A stretch of DNA of 64,000 bases from Pseudoalteromonas prydzensis (GCF_001661495.1 NZ_BDDT01000004.1:277829-341828), one strand, 5' to 3'; counted from the first letter of the stretch, positions 9,550-18,893 are shown. Made by a program: numbers and translations. The notes: a model not told the origin generated them from the letters alone.

Positions 9550-11076
9550 TTGGAAACTGGAATGATTATTTCTTTAGCTGCGTATTTTATCGTAATGCTA
9601 GGTATTGGTTTATATGCATATAAGCAATCTACCGCCGACGTATCTGGTTATATGCTGGGTGGAAGAAGTTTATCTCCAGCAGTTGCGGCGTTATCTGCCG
9701 GCGCATCGGACATGAGTGGTTGGCTACTGATGGGTTTACCAGGTGCAATGTATCTATTTGGTTTAAGTAAAGTGTGGATTGCTATTGGTTTGGTACTAGG
9801 TGCTTGGGCCAACTACTTTTTAGTCGCACCACGACTGCGTGTTTACACTGAAAAAGCAAACGATTCAATTACCATCCCTGATTATTTTGCTAACCGTTTT
9901 GCTGATAATAAAAATATATTACGGGTGATCTCGGCAATTGTAATTATTGTGTTCTTTACACTTTATACCTCATCGGGGGTTGTTGCCGGTGGGAAATTAT
10001 TCGAAAACTCGTTCCAAATGAGTTATGAAACAGGGTTATACGTTACGACGGGAGTTGTTGTACTTTATACTTTGTTTGGTGGCTTTTTAGCGGTTAGTTT
10101 GACGGACTTTGTGCAAGGCTGCATTATGTTTATCTCCTTGCTAGCGGTCCCTATTGTAACATATACGATGTTAGATCAACCTGTTATGGATACATTGGCT
10201 AACGCACGTTATGATCTCTTATTGAGTTCGCCCAAAGAGAGTGAGATCCACGCACTTAATATGCTTGATTGGTTTGCCGGCGGCTCTACCATCGCGATTA
10301 TTTCTGCGATGGCATGGGGCTTAGGTTATTTCGGACAACCGCATATTATCGTTCGTTTTATGTCAGTTCGATCTGTTAAAGATATGCCAACTATGCGTCG
10401 TATTGGTATGTCGTGGATGACACTTTCGGCAATTGGTGCAGTGCTAACTGGATTATTTGGTGCCGCATACATGATTGAAAACCAAATGCTGATTGATGAT
10501 AAAGAAACAATCTTTTTAGTGTTATCTGAATTAGTATTCCATCCGTTAATTGCAGGCTTTTTACTTGCCGCTATTTTAGCTGCGATTATGAGTACTATTT
10601 CGTCGCAGCTATTAGTTTGCTCAAGCTCACTAACTGAAGACTTTTACAAAATCTATTTAAATCGCAGTGCCTCACAAACAGAATTGGTTTTAGTCGGTCG
10701 AATTAGTGTATTGCTAGTGGCATTATTTGCTATTTACTTAGCGTATGATCGCGATAGTTCGATTTTAGATTTGGTTAGTAATGCATGGGCTGGTTTTGGT
10801 GCTGCATTTGGGCCATTAGTATTATTAAGCTTATATTGGAAGCGCATGAATCTACAAGGTGCGATCAGCGGTATGGTTGTTGGTGCTGGTACTGTGTTGG
10901 TGTGGATATATGCGCCAATAACCATTAATGGTGAGACTCTTAGCAGTCTTATTTATGAAATTATACCGGGCTTTATTTTATCAAGTATTGCAATTGTAGT
11001 GGTGAGTTTATCAACACCACCTCCGAGTAAAGAGATCACGCAGTTATTTGATGAAGTTGAGGGCTCGTTGAGCTAA
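9550..11076 (+). CDS. putP: Sodium/proline symporter PutP
   Basis: Sodium:solute symporter of the SSS family that imports proline with Na+. The 508-residue protein has about 13 hydrophobic segments and the family stretch GGRSLSPAVAALSAGASDMSGWLLMGLPGA. It is close to the E. coli PutP length. TTG codons at 9538 and 9550 both open the frame; GGAGG at 9540-9544 is spaced five bases from the TTG at 9550, so that start is chosen. No putA lies nearby, so proline use is inferred from the sequence family alone. Confidence 0.9.
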   Translation: METGMIISLAAYFIVMLGIGLYAYKQSTADVSGYMLGGRSLSPAVAALSAGASDMSGWLLMGLPGAMYLFGLSKVWIAIGLVLGAWANYFLVAPRLRVYTEKANDSITIPDYFANRFADNKNILRVISAIVIIVFFTLYTSSGVVAGGKLFENSFQMSYETGLYVTTGVVVLYTLFGGFLAVSLTDFVQGCIMFISLLAVPIVTYTMLDQPVMDTLANARYDLLLSSPKESEIHALNMLDWFAGGSTIAIISAMAWGLGYFGQPHIIVRFMSVRSVKDMPTMRRIGMSWMTLSAIGAVLTGLFGAAYMIENQMLIDDKETIFLVLSELVFHPLIAGFLLAAILAAIMSTISSQLLVCSSSLTEDFYKIYLNRSASQTELVLVGRISVLLVALFAIYLAYDRDSSILDLVSNAWAGFGAAFGPLVLLSLYWKRMNLQGAISGMVVGAGTVLVWIYAPITINGETLSSLIYEIIPGFILSSIAIVVVSLSTPPPSKEITQLFDEVEGSLS

Positions 11077-11085
11077 TAGACCAAC

Positions 11086-11114
11086 AAAAAAGGAGCTTTA
11101 ATAAGCTCCTTTTT
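11086..11114. terminator. Bidirectional terminator between putP and yebG
   Basis: The stem aaaaaggagctt / aagctccttttt has A- and T-runs on both sides and separates the convergent putP and yebG genes. Confidence 0.85.
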
Positions 11115-11133
11115 ATTTGTTAACTTGTTGGTA

Positions 11134-11457
11134 TTAGCTCGCGGCTTTGTCAGTGCTTGCTTTTATATCTGCAACGTTTTCTGCTGTTTTCTTCGTTTTA
11201 GCTGGTGCAGCTTTAGCAGGAGCAACATCTTTAGCGCCTTTAAGTACATTGATAAAGTCGTCTTTACTTTTAGCAATCTCAAGCGCAAGCGATTCAATTT
11301 GTTGTTCACTTAAAGGGACATCCACTTTCTCTAGCATTATCTCGAGTGACTCTGCTATATCAAGCATTTTGTCATACGCATCTGCTTCTTTTTTAGTAGT
11401 AAACGTCATACGCTCGACTCCGTTTCTTTCTACAACATATTTAACAACAACAGCCAT
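11134..11457 (-). CDS. yebG: YebG family DNA damage-inducible protein
   Basis: Small SOS-regulon protein of unknown biochemical role. The 107-residue product matches the YebG pattern: MAVVVKYVVERNGVERMTF, then TTKKEADAYDKMLD, then a helical region and an Ala/Lys-rich tail. A start five codons upstream is possible, but GGAGA sits correctly in front of the ATG at 11457. A LexA box lies about 52 bases upstream, which agrees with SOS control of yebG in other gammaproteobacteria. Confidence 0.9.
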   Translation of the reverse strand: MAVVVKYVVERNGVERMTFTTKKEADAYDKMLDIAESLEIMLEKVDVPLSEQQIESLALEIAKSKDDFINVLKGAKDVAPAKAAPAKTKKTAENVADIKASTDKAAS

Positions 11458-11509
11458 GATTTCTCCTGCCAATTTGCTTGGTGAATAATACGTTCACCTT
11501 GATTGATTA

Positions 11510-11525
11510 CTGTTTTTATGTACAG
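11510..11525 (-). promoter_or_regulatory. LexA (SOS) box upstream of yebG
   Basis: CTGTTTTTATGTACAG fits the gammaproteobacterial LexA consensus CTGT-N8-ACAG exactly. On the minus strand it overlaps the likely yebG promoter (TTGCAA further upstream as a -35 candidate). Confidence 0.85.
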
Positions 11526-11720
11526 TAATAGTTTGTCGGCCTTTTTGCAAGTGAACATTTTTATTTTTTCACTATAGGTACATTGACAAATGGGGACAAC
11601 TTTACTTTATTTAAATTGTCACACTTTTTCAGTATGGCTTTATTTGGATGTAGTCCAAAAGTGAGGACATTTAATTCAACTATTAACTGAGTCCACGTAT
11701 GGATATCATGGAGGAGAAAC

Positions 11721-12020
11721 ATGAAGTTTTTAACTTTAATAGTATTACTATTTGGTCTTGCTATTTCATTGCCCAGCAATGCAGCTGTAAATAAAGTAGA
11801 GGCGACTGAAAGTGCCGGAAAACCTCAGCTAGTCAATGTTAATCAAGCAACCGTTGAGCAGCTGAGCCAGTTACCTGGCATTGGTAAATCAAAAGCACAA
11901 GCGATCATTGACTATCGTACTACGCAAGGTAAATTTAAATCCGTTGCTGATCTGGCGCAGGTGAAAGGCATTGGCGATAAGCTCGTCGCAAAACTAGAGG
12001 GAAAAGTTAAATTTAAATAA
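11721..12020 (+). CDS. ComEA-like helix-hairpin-helix protein
   Basis: Small exported DNA-binding protein of 99 residues. It has a signal peptide (cleavage near SNA-AV) and a tandem helix-hairpin-helix domain with LPGIGKSKAQAIIDYR and VKGIGDKLVAKL, the ComEA/YbaV pattern. The family binds incoming DNA in the periplasm during natural transformation, but single-domain members also occur in species not shown to be competent. It is preceded by a good GGAGG ribosome site and no other competence gene is adjacent. Confidence 0.85.
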   Translation: MKFLTLIVLLFGLAISLPSNAAVNKVEATESAGKPQLVNVNQATVEQLSQLPGIGKSKAQAIIDYRTTQGKFKSVADLAQVKGIGDKLVAKLEGKVKFK

Positions 12021-12039
12021 GTTATATTTTAATAAGTAA

Positions 12040-12060
12040 CAGGGCGAATTATTCGCCCTG
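12040..12060. terminator. Hairpin between the ComEA-like gene and the small membrane protein gene
   Basis: A ten-base-pair stem (cagggcgaat / attcgccctg) includes the stop codon of the minus-strand gene. The T-run is weak on both sides, so termination efficiency is uncertain. Confidence 0.55.
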
Positions 12061-12351
12061 TGTAAACTCTGCAATTGCTTGCTGCAAATAACCTTTAGCA
12101 AACATGATCTCTACTGGCGTCGTCAGTAAGGGGTACGCCATACCGGTGATCAGTAATGCAGGTAACAGTAACCAACCTTCAATATATGCTAGTGATAAAA
12201 ATACAGGGGTCAATAAAAGTAACTTTAAAATACGCAAACTGATTTTTTGCATTGGTGTTAAGCGACTTAAAGCTAAGGCAATAATTTGCTGACGTTGACG
12301 TATTTTAAATGGTTTTAATGACGTTACTTGGCTTGAAAAAAATGTCATCAT
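12049..12351 (-). CDS. Small membrane protein of unknown function downstream of dsbB
   Basis: I do not recognise this 100-residue protein with confidence. A basic N-terminus (residues 10-35) precedes two hydrophobic helices (about 40-58 and 59-77) and a short cytoplasmic tail. The start ATG overlaps the dsbB stop (TGATG), so it is translationally coupled to dsbB. That suggests an accessory role near the membrane disulfide machinery, but nothing in the sequence proves it; it has no cysteine. Confidence 0.65.
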   Translation of the reverse strand: MMTFFSSQVTSLKPFKIRQRQQIIALALSRLTPMQKISLRILKLLLLTPVFLSLAYIEGWLLLPALLITGMAYPLLTTPVEIMFAKGYLQQAIAEFTQGE

Positions 12352-12863
12352 CACAGTGACTTTTTAATGATTAAACGGCTTGCGACAACGCTTATTAGTA
12401 CCAGTGTGAATGCGGCAAAAATTACTTCCATCCAAGCGGGCATACTTAATCCTGCAAACTGCCAATCAATATTGCCACAATCACCGGTGGCGGCGAAAAA
12501 TTGCGGTATCCATTCATGTAACGGCACGGGAAAGTTTGGTTCAAACTCACAGCTAAAAGCAAAAGGATCAGTTGTGGTTTGCATCTCGATATGTTCGCGA
12601 GCAATCAAATAACCCCAAATACTAGCAACAGCCCAGCTCAATAAAGCAGTAACGCGGATCACCCTATTAGTGGGATTTATTGCGCCAATAATGCCTGCGA
12701 GCAGCAAACCTAGCATCGCAGTTCGTTGATAGATACACATAATGCATGGCTCTAAGCCCATTTGATATTGGAAAAATAAAGCAACCACTTCAAATGTAAA
12801 TGCAGTTAATGCTAATAAAACCCAAGGTGTGCGTTGCTGCGCTAAATTTGCTAACCAATTCAT
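12351..12863 (-). CDS. dsbB: Disulfide bond formation protein DsbB
   Basis: Inner-membrane quinone reductase that reoxidises periplasmic DsbA. The 170-residue protein has four membrane helices, the first periplasmic cysteine pair in EPCIMCIYQR (CxxC) and the second pair in FSCEF...GDCGN. Both pairs and the arginine next to the quinone site are present. The dsbB-fadR neighbourhood is conserved in related gammaproteobacteria. Confidence 0.94.
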   Translation of the reverse strand: MNWLANLAQQRTPWVLLALTAFTFEVVALFFQYQMGLEPCIMCIYQRTAMLGLLLAGIIGAINPTNRVIRVTALLSWAVASIWGYLIAREHIEMQTTTDPFAFSCEFEPNFPVPLHEWIPQFFAATGDCGNIDWQFAGLSMPAWMEVIFAAFTLVLISVVASRLIIKKSL

Positions 12864-13004
12864 AGTATTTCCAAATATTAATATCTCAATGAGATTATGA
12901 CTTAGTCATTAAACTAGGCGCAAGGGTAAATATGCTTTGTGACGATAAAAGCTGCTGGCAGATATTTAACAGCCTGCTTAAATGATTTAATGAAGTGACT
13001 TTAC

Positions 13005-13032
13005 TTGTTAGTTTTGCTTCATCTGGTACAAT
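13005..13032 (+). promoter_or_regulatory. fadR: Candidate fadR promoter
   Basis: TTGTTA (-35) and TACAAT (-10, preceded by TGG) are spaced 16 bases apart, about 55 bases before the fadR start. Called by eye. Confidence 0.45.
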
Positions 13033-13086
13033 CAGTCGGTTAATGGTTTTTAAATGAAGTAATGTGATAACTCGAGTGGGAATTGA

Positions 13087-13800
13087 ATGAGAATTTTTAA
13101 AGCGAAAAGTCCAGCTGGATTTGCAGAAGAGTATATTGTTGAATCAATTTGGAACGGCGATTTCCCTCCAGGTTCTATACTCCCTGCTGAGCGCGAGTTA
13201 TCAGAATTAATAGGTGTTACACGCACTACACTACGTGAAGTATTACAACGTCTAGCGCGTGATGGCTGGCTGACTATTCAACATGGTAAGCCAACCCGAG
13301 TTAATAATTTTTGGGAAACATCAGGCTTAAATATTCTCGAAACATTAGCCCGTCTTGATGAAGACAAAATGCCAGAGCTTACCGACCAACTTCTATCTGC
13401 ACGAACTAATATCAGTGCCATTTATACCCGTGCGGCAATTAAGTTAGCACCAGATCGTGTGATTGAAATCTTATCGCAAAGTGACGAGTTAGAAGACAGC
13501 GCACAGGCTTTTGCTGATTATGATTATAAAGTACACCATGAGTTAGCTGTGGCAGGCAATAACCGAATTTATGTGCTTATTCTGAATGGCTTTAAAGGCT
13601 TCTATTCGAAAATTGGTTGCCATTACTTCTCCGATCCGGGCACTCGTCAACTAGCACGTCAGTTTTATAAAGACTTAACTATACTTGCTGAAAAGCGTGA
13701 ACATGATGGCGCTATTTCAATGATGCGTAAATATGGTCATCAAACCGGTGAAATTTGGCAAAAGATCCGTGGTGATATGCCTGAAAATATTATGGATTAG
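13087..13800 (+). CDS. fadR: Fatty acid metabolism regulator FadR
   Basis: GntR-family regulator that represses beta-oxidation and activates unsaturated fatty acid synthesis, released from DNA by long-chain acyl-CoA. The 237-residue protein has the winged-helix N-terminus almost identical to the E. coli pattern ([44 protein letters not shown]) and the acyl-CoA binding domain with [19 protein letters not shown]. Its length matches the usual FadR. A terminator follows directly. Confidence 0.95.
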   Translation: MRIFKAKSPAGFAEEYIVESIWNGDFPPGSILPAERELSELIGVTRTTLREVLQRLARDGWLTIQHGKPTRVNNFWETSGLNILETLARLDEDKMPELTDQLLSARTNISAIYTRAAIKLAPDRVIEILSQSDELEDSAQAFADYDYKVHHELAVAGNNRIYVLILNGFKGFYSKIGCHYFSDPGTRQLARQFYKDLTILAEKREHDGAISMMRKYGHQTGEIWQKIRGDMPENIMD

Positions 13801-13818
13801 TCATTATCACTCGTTAAT

Positions 13819-13842
13819 AGCCTGCTCATGCAGGCTTTTTTA
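13819..13842 (+). terminator. fadR terminator
   Basis: The stem agcctgc / gcaggct with loop tcat is followed by a T-run. Confidence 0.88.
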
Positions 13843-14033
13843 TTCCTTTTACGTAGTGTTCTGTATTTTCGATGGTAGACATCGGAAAATACGATTGTTC
13901 TTTTAAGTCATTACTCTCTAAAATATTTTGACAATTATGCATGCCAGCCCTTGGTATTTTGTTTTTAGATCCCATATTAAAGGCAAGCATTGCGTAAGCA
14001 ATAAAAAGCAAACTCAAATATTTGGAGAATAAA

Positions 14034-14639
14034 ATGGGTGTATTAGTAGGCCGCCAGGCACCAGACTTTACCGCTGCAGCAGTATTAGGTAACGGCGAGA
14101 TCGTAGATAGCTACAATCTTCACGAAAAAATCAAAGGTAAAAAAGCAGTAATCTTCTTTTACCCACTAGATTTCACTTTCGTATGTCCTTCTGAACTAAT
14201 TGCTTTTGACAAGCGTTATGAAGAATTCCAAAAGCGTGGCGTTGAAGTAATTGGTGTTTCAATCGATTCACAATTCTCACACAACGCATGGCGTAACACT
14301 GCTGTTGCAGACGGCGGCATCGGTGAAGTTAAATATGCACTAGTTGCAGATGTTAAACACGAAATCTGTAAAGCGTATGACGTTGAGCACCCAGAAGCGG
14401 GCGTTGCATTTCGTGGTTCATTCTTAATTGATGAAGAAGGTAATGTACGTCACCAAGTAGTAAATGACTTACCACTTGGTCGTAACATCGATGAAATGCT
14501 ACGTATGGTTGACGCGCTAGCGTTCCACAGCGAGCACGGTGAAGTGTGTCCTGCTGGTTGGACTGAAGGTAAAAAAGGTATGGATGCAAGCCCAGCAGGC
14601 GTTGCTAAGTTCCTTTCTGAAAACGAAGGCGACCTATAA
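14034..14639 (+). CDS. Typical 2-Cys peroxiredoxin (AhpC/Prx1 type)
   Basis: Thioredoxin-fold peroxidase that reduces H2O2 and organic peroxides. The 201-residue protein has the peroxidatic cysteine C51 (DFTFVCPSE) and the resolving cysteine C172 (GEVCPAGW). It has GGIG at the position of the GGLG motif but ends in SENEGDL without the C-terminal YF helix, which suggests a form less prone to overoxidation. TTGGAG at 14022 is the ribosome site, so the ATG at 14034 is the start. No ahpF is adjacent, so the reductant is unknown. Confidence 0.92.
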   Translation: MGVLVGRQAPDFTAAAVLGNGEIVDSYNLHEKIKGKKAVIFFYPLDFTFVCPSELIAFDKRYEEFQKRGVEVIGVSIDSQFSHNAWRNTAVADGGIGEVKYALVADVKHEICKAYDVEHPEAGVAFRGSFLIDEEGNVRHQVVNDLPLGRNIDEMLRMVDALAFHSEHGEVCPAGWTEGKKGMDASPAGVAKFLSENEGDL

Positions 14640-14663
14640 TTTAGGCCCTAGTTTTTAAATAAG

Positions 14664-14688
14664 AAACCCGCCAACTGGCGGGTTTTTT
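14664..14688. terminator. Terminator between the peroxiredoxin and TonB receptor genes
   Basis: GC-rich stem aaacccgcc / ggcgggttt with loop aact, followed by a T-run. It serves the peroxiredoxin gene and possibly the convergent receptor gene. Confidence 0.85.
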
Positions 14689-14702
14689 GTTAGCGATAAT
14701 AG

Positions 14703-17300
14703 TTAGAAAGAAAACGAAACTTTAGTATAAATATAACGCCCGCGGGGATTATGTACCGCCGATACATAGCCATATAAATCACTATCGCCATCACCGATCG
14801 CAAATGGTGGCTCTTCGTCAAATAAGTTATTTACACCAATCGAAATTTTGGTTGACTCGGTAATACGATAAGCGGTTTGCAAATCAACTAAAACTTGTGA
14901 ATCAACCATTCTCGATGTGTTACTATCAAAATCCAGCGTGCCATCAAAATCAATATCAGGCGTATCTTCAAATTCACCGATATAACTGATATTTACATTA
15001 GTATTGAATTCGCCAAGCTCCCAATTGGTTGAAAACATCCAGCGGTGCTCAGGGTAGCCATATTCACCGGTATAATCGCGGCCGTCCTTTTCAAACTTGT
15101 CTTGGTATGCCCATTCTAAGTTGAACTTAAGTAAACCTAAATCATCCAATGAGTGGTTATAATTTGCAGAGAAATCAACGCCAGACACTTCTTGTGAAGA
15201 GACGTTCTCAAAGGTACTGTGAATTTTTTGGATCACCCCTAAGCTTTGTCCACCTTGTGGCGGCAGACGAACGCAGGCGGTACTATTTTGGTTGTTACAT
15301 TCTGCATCATAAATTGGGCCAAAGGCTTGTTCATCAATTTTGTTATCTTGGGTAATACTCCATACATCAATGCTAAAGCCAAGTTCAGCCATTGGCGCCC
15401 AAATAAAACCAAGGTTCCATGATTCCGATTCTTCAGCTTGCAAATCAGGGTTACCAGCAAATTGGATGTTGTAATCAAGTACATCACAATCCTCTCCCGT
15501 TGCTGCACAGCGATAGCTATCGACAAAAAATTGACTTTCTTCTGAAGGGCCTAGGCCTATTTGTGCTAGTGACGGCGCTCTAAAACCTTGTGCCCATGAG
15601 CCGCGAACGGTAATTTCATCGCTAGGAGCCCAACGTAGTGCTACTTTAGGGTTGGTTGTGGTGCCAAAGTCACTGTAATCATCATAGCGACCTGCCAGTT
15701 GTAGTTCTAAGCTATCTGCAAGGGGAATTGAGAATTCAACGTATGCTGCATATTGGTCGCGTTCAGCGGCCGCAGAAACAGACTCAGTACCAAAAATTAG
15801 ACCGCGCTGAAATTGATCATCCGGGATGTCACTAACATCTTCTTCACGATACTCAATACCCGCAGCCATCATCACAACACTGTCGCCAAAACTAAATGCT
15901 TCACCAGTAATATTGGCATCAAAGGAGGTCATATGAGATTCACCACGGCGAACTAAGCTGGTGGTTATACGGTCAATGACAGCAGGATCGTTATATGTGC
16001 CGCCAAATGGGTTGTAGTTGCCGGCATCTATTTCTTGCTGTAAAAAATCAGTTCTTACCCAGCCTTGAGTTCTATCACCAGTTTGCATTGATTTACTACG
16101 GCCTTTTTGTACCGCCGCTTCCCAGCTCCAATCGCTAATTTCACCACGTAGGCCTGCAACAAAACGCAGTGTATCAGATTCAATATCCCACTGACGGGCA
16201 CCCGCATCCACAGTACGATAGCGGCCAATTTCGATGTCTTGACCAAATGGATTGTTAGGATGATTACCTGGAACAGTTAAACCGGCATCTTCATCTAGCG
16301 GGGTAGGTGCACCTGCGGCAATCGAGGTATTATGTTGTACGGCCATTTCCATAAAGGCAGTAATACCATTATCAAAGTTATATTCAAACTGGGAAATTGC
16401 ACCCACTCGTTCAGAAGCAGGAGCAATATAGCCAAATGGCCCATAATCAAATAAACAGCTGCCGCTAGATGTGGCGCTTTCAGCAGGACAATCAGGATCT
16501 ATAGTTTTTACGCCGTCAACGTAGAAATAACCCGGGAATCCGCGTGATGAACGGAAATCTTGGCCACCATTTGCTGTTTGATCAGCAGTACCTAAACGGC
16601 CCATTTCATCTGATGATAAAGAGGTGTTTTTAAAATAATCAACTATCACAGACGCACTGCTTTTTTCGTTTGATGTTCCCCATACAATGCTTGCCGAGGT
16701 TTCTTCGTAGTTAGGGCCATCGGTGCCGCCGTAGCCTAAATTAACCTCTAAACCATCGATATCCTTTTTTAAGATAATATTTACCACACCTGCAACGGCA
16801 TCTGAGCCATAAATTGCCGATGCACCATCTTTAAGAATATCAATACGCTCAATAGCAGAGACTGGAATGCTGTTGATATCAACAAATGAATTAGTGATGC
16901 TCTCAGCGAATGCGCTGATAGCCACTCGACGACCATTAATTAACACCAGTGTTGCATCAGCGCCTAAACCGCGTAGCGATACTGCTGCAGAGCCGTTAGC
17001 GGTCGAATCCTGATTATTACCGCGAGTAGAAAAAGTACCATTACCGGCAACAGGCATTCTTTCCAGTAATTGTTGTAGGTTGTCATAGCCCATATTATCG
17101 ATATCGGCACGACTAATTGATTGTACTGGGGAAGGACCTTCAATATCAGTACGTTTTATCCGAGAACCCGTCACTTCAATGCGTTCAACTTTTTTTGCTT
17201 CGTCAGCAGCTAATGATTGAGAAGTATAACCTGTCGTTGCAAGTGCCAGTGTTACACAAGCGATTAGCTTAGGTTTAAATGGGAGTATTCTGTTCTTCAT
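14703..17300 (-). CDS. TonB-dependent outer-membrane receptor
   Basis: Large outer-membrane transporter of 865 residues for an unknown substrate. It has a signal peptide (cut near SLA-AD), a TonB-box/plug start (VERIEVTGSRIKRTDIEG), a full plug domain (about residues 50-170, with RGLGADATLVLINGRR and YGSDAVAGVVNIILKK) and a beta-barrel ending in the terminal aromatic signature VSFSF. The VTGSRI(K)R plug start is common in marine receptors for peptides, carbohydrates or oligomers, but no transporter or enzyme gene is adjacent to point to the ligand. It is transcribed alone. Confidence 0.9.
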   Translation of the reverse strand: MKNRILPFKPKLIACVTLALATTGYTSQSLAADEAKKVERIEVTGSRIKRTDIEGPSPVQSISRADIDNMGYDNLQQLLERMPVAGNGTFSTRGNNQDSTANGSAAVSLRGLGADATLVLINGRRVAISAFAESITNSFVDINSIPVSAIERIDILKDGASAIYGSDAVAGVVNIILKKDIDGLEVNLGYGGTDGPNYEETSASIVWGTSNEKSSASVIVDYFKNTSLSSDEMGRLGTADQTANGGQDFRSSRGFPGYFYVDGVKTIDPDCPAESATSSGSCLFDYGPFGYIAPASERVGAISQFEYNFDNGITAFMEMAVQHNTSIAAGAPTPLDEDAGLTVPGNHPNNPFGQDIEIGRYRTVDAGARQWDIESDTLRFVAGLRGEISDWSWEAAVQKGRSKSMQTGDRTQGWVRTDFLQQEIDAGNYNPFGGTYNDPAVIDRITTSLVRRGESHMTSFDANITGEAFSFGDSVVMMAAGIEYREEDVSDIPDDQFQRGLIFGTESVSAAAERDQYAAYVEFSIPLADSLELQLAGRYDDYSDFGTTTNPKVALRWAPSDEITVRGSWAQGFRAPSLAQIGLGPSEESQFFVDSYRCAATGEDCDVLDYNIQFAGNPDLQAEESESWNLGFIWAPMAELGFSIDVWSITQDNKIDEQAFGPIYDAECNNQNSTACVRLPPQGGQSLGVIQKIHSTFENVSSQEVSGVDFSANYNHSLDDLGLLKFNLEWAYQDKFEKDGRDYTGEYGYPEHRWMFSTNWELGEFNTNVNISYIGEFEDTPDIDFDGTLDFDSNTSRMVDSQVLVDLQTAYRITESTKISIGVNNLFDEEPPFAIGDGDSDLYGYVSAVHNPRGRYIYTKVSFSF

Positions 17301-17441
17301 CCTTAAATCCTTGTTGTCATGTTAATTTTATCTGGTTAAATCAACCAGTAATATCAATACCATGTAAATATTGTGTTAGCAAATTGTTTGGTTCGGTTGT
17401 GTACTAAAATCGATACAGTTACGAGAATTTAGGGAGGAAAA

Positions 17442-17467
17442 TAAAAACGCCTAACTGAGTTAGGCGC
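17442..17467 (-). terminator. smpB terminator
   Basis: The stem cgcctaact / agttaggcg lies 20 bases after the smpB stop and is followed on the minus strand by a T-run. Confidence 0.85.
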
Positions 17468-17488
17468 TTTTGAGGTTGTTTGGGTATA

Positions 17489-17968
17489 TTAAACTTTATG
17501 TTTCATTAACCGTTCTTTTTCGCGAGACCAGTCTTTGTTTTTGCCATCTTCACGTTTGTCATGCATTTTCTTACCTTTGCCTAAGTGAAACTCTAGTTTC
17601 ACCCAGCATTTTTTCCAATACATGGCAGTGGCGATCAATGAATAGCCGTCGCGCTCAGTTGCACCAACTAAACGATCTAGCTCGCGTCTGCTTAATAATA
17701 ACTTGCGATAACGTAATGGATCGCAAATAACATGGGTTGAAGCGCTATTGAGTGGCTGTATTTGACTGCCAAGCAAAAACGCTTCGCCATTTTTAAGGTG
17801 AATGTACGTTTCAGAGATGTTTACTTTACCAGCTCGGATGCTTTTTACTTCCCAGCCTTGCAGTTCAACACCAGCCTCAAACTTGTCGTGTAAAAAATAC
17901 TCATGACGCGCCTTTTTATTGAGCGCGATAGTATTACTTGTCGATTTAGATGAATTTTTCTTAGCCAT
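17489..17968 (-). CDS. smpB: SsrA (tmRNA)-binding protein SmpB
   Basis: RNA-binding protein that brings tmRNA to stalled ribosomes in trans-translation. The 159-residue protein has the SmpB core ([47 protein letters not shown]) and the basic C-terminal tail ([26 protein letters not shown]) that enters the mRNA channel. The usual neighbour, ssrA, was not seen in this window. It is divergent from ratA. Confidence 0.96.
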   Translation of the reverse strand: MAKKNSSKSTSNTIALNKKARHEYFLHDKFEAGVELQGWEVKSIRAGKVNISETYIHLKNGEAFLLGSQIQPLNSASTHVICDPLRYRKLLLSRRELDRLVGATERDGYSLIATAMYWKKCWVKLEFHLGKGKKMHDKREDGKNKDWSREKERLMKHKV

Positions 17969-18060
17969 AGTGGCCCATATTATACGTAAAGCTCTGCTTT
18001 TTACATCGATTTTTTATTTTTGCCAATAAAAAGTGTCTGTAAATAAAGCGCCAGGAAAGT

Positions 18061-18089
18061 TTGGGGAAAAACGCAAAGCTTGCTAAAAT
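18061..18089 (+). promoter_or_regulatory. Candidate promoter of ratA-rnfH
   Basis: TTGGGG (-35) and TAAAAT (-10), with an extended -10 TGC, are spaced 17 bases apart and end 24 bases before the ratA start. Confidence 0.5.
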
Positions 18090-18113
18090 TCGCCCACACA
18101 GTTGGGAGTGAGT

Positions 18114-18554
18114 ATGCCACAAATAGAAAAAAGTGCGCTAGTAATGTATAGCAGCAAAGAAATGTTTGATTTAGTCAATGATGTGGATGCTTATCCTGAA
18201 TTTTTACCACATTGCTCTGATGCGAAAATTATTGCTCAGCAAGATAATACTATGACCGCGAGTTTAGAAATCTCTAAAGCGGGTATAAAAAAGTGGTTTA
18301 CCACTGAAAACACATTTGCAGACGAAAATACCGTGACATTACGTTTGGTGGATGGACCATTTAAAGCGTTGCAAGGGCGTTGGCATTTTCAGGTGCTGGA
18401 TGATAACGCATGTAAAGTGCAGTTACAGCTTGAGTTTGAATTTTCTAGTAAGCTCATTGAGCTGGCGTTTGGCCGGGTGTTTAATGATGTCGCAAAAAAC
18501 ATGGTGAATGCATTTACTCAGCGAGCGAAACAAGTATATGGTCCACGATTATGA
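18114..18554 (+). CDS. ratA: RatA family START-like protein (YfjG)
   Basis: START/cyclase-like protein of 146 residues, the homologue of E. coli RatA, described as a toxin that blocks 70S ribosome association, and of mitochondrial Coq10, which binds ubiquinone. The protein has the family start MPQIEKSALV, YPEFLPHC and the C-terminal RVFNDVAKNMVNAFTQRAK helix. A TTG at 18102 would open the frame, but GGAG at 18104-18107 supports the ATG at 18114. It overlaps rnfH by four bases (ATGA), the usual pairing. Which of the two family roles applies is unclear. Confidence 0.9.
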   Translation: MPQIEKSALVMYSSKEMFDLVNDVDAYPEFLPHCSDAKIIAQQDNTMTASLEISKAGIKKWFTTENTFADENTVTLRLVDGPFKALQGRWHFQVLDDNACKVQLQLEFEFSSKLIELAFGRVFNDVAKNMVNAFTQRAKQVYGPRL

Positions 18555-18880
18555 TAAAAGTTGAAGTAGTATATGCCTTACCGACCACAGCAACCTGTTT
18601 ACTGGTTGAAGTGCCTACAGGAACAACCGCTGAAGAGGCGGTGATCCAATCGGGTATTCTTGTAAAGTGCCCAGAGATTGATGGTTTAGCGCTTACATTA
18701 GGAATTTGGAATCGTACGTGTAAGCTGAGTCAAGTCGTTGAAGATGGTGATAGAATTGAAATTTATCGCCCTTTGATTGCCGATCCTAAAGATGCCAGAC
18801 GTAAACGCGCAGAAAAAGCTAAAGATGAAGGTCGTGCAAATAAAATTACTGGTGGGAGACCACTGGATAAAGCAAAATAA
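18551..18880 (+). CDS. rnfH: RnfH family ubiquitin-like protein
   Basis: Small beta-grasp protein of 109 residues and unknown function. It matches the RnfH/YfjF pattern: IKVEVVYALP, LTLGIWNRTCKLSQVVEDGDRIEIYRPLIADPKDARRKRAEKAKDEGR. The C-terminal extension (ITGGRPLDKAK) is ordinary. It is coupled to ratA by an ATGA overlap. Confidence 0.93.
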   Translation: MIKVEVVYALPTTATCLLVEVPTGTTAEEAVIQSGILVKCPEIDGLALTLGIWNRTCKLSQVVEDGDRIEIYRPLIADPKDARRKRAEKAKDEGRANKITGGRPLDKAK

Positions 18881-18893
18881 TTAATTTATACGA

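Noticed and set aside
11147..11488. Plus-strand open frame antisense to yebG
   Set aside because: yebG on the minus strand has family motifs, a ribosome site and a LexA box; the plus-strand frame has none.
17489..18101. ssrA (tmRNA) next to smpB
   Set aside because: No tRNA-like ends or tag reading frame were found around smpB in this window.
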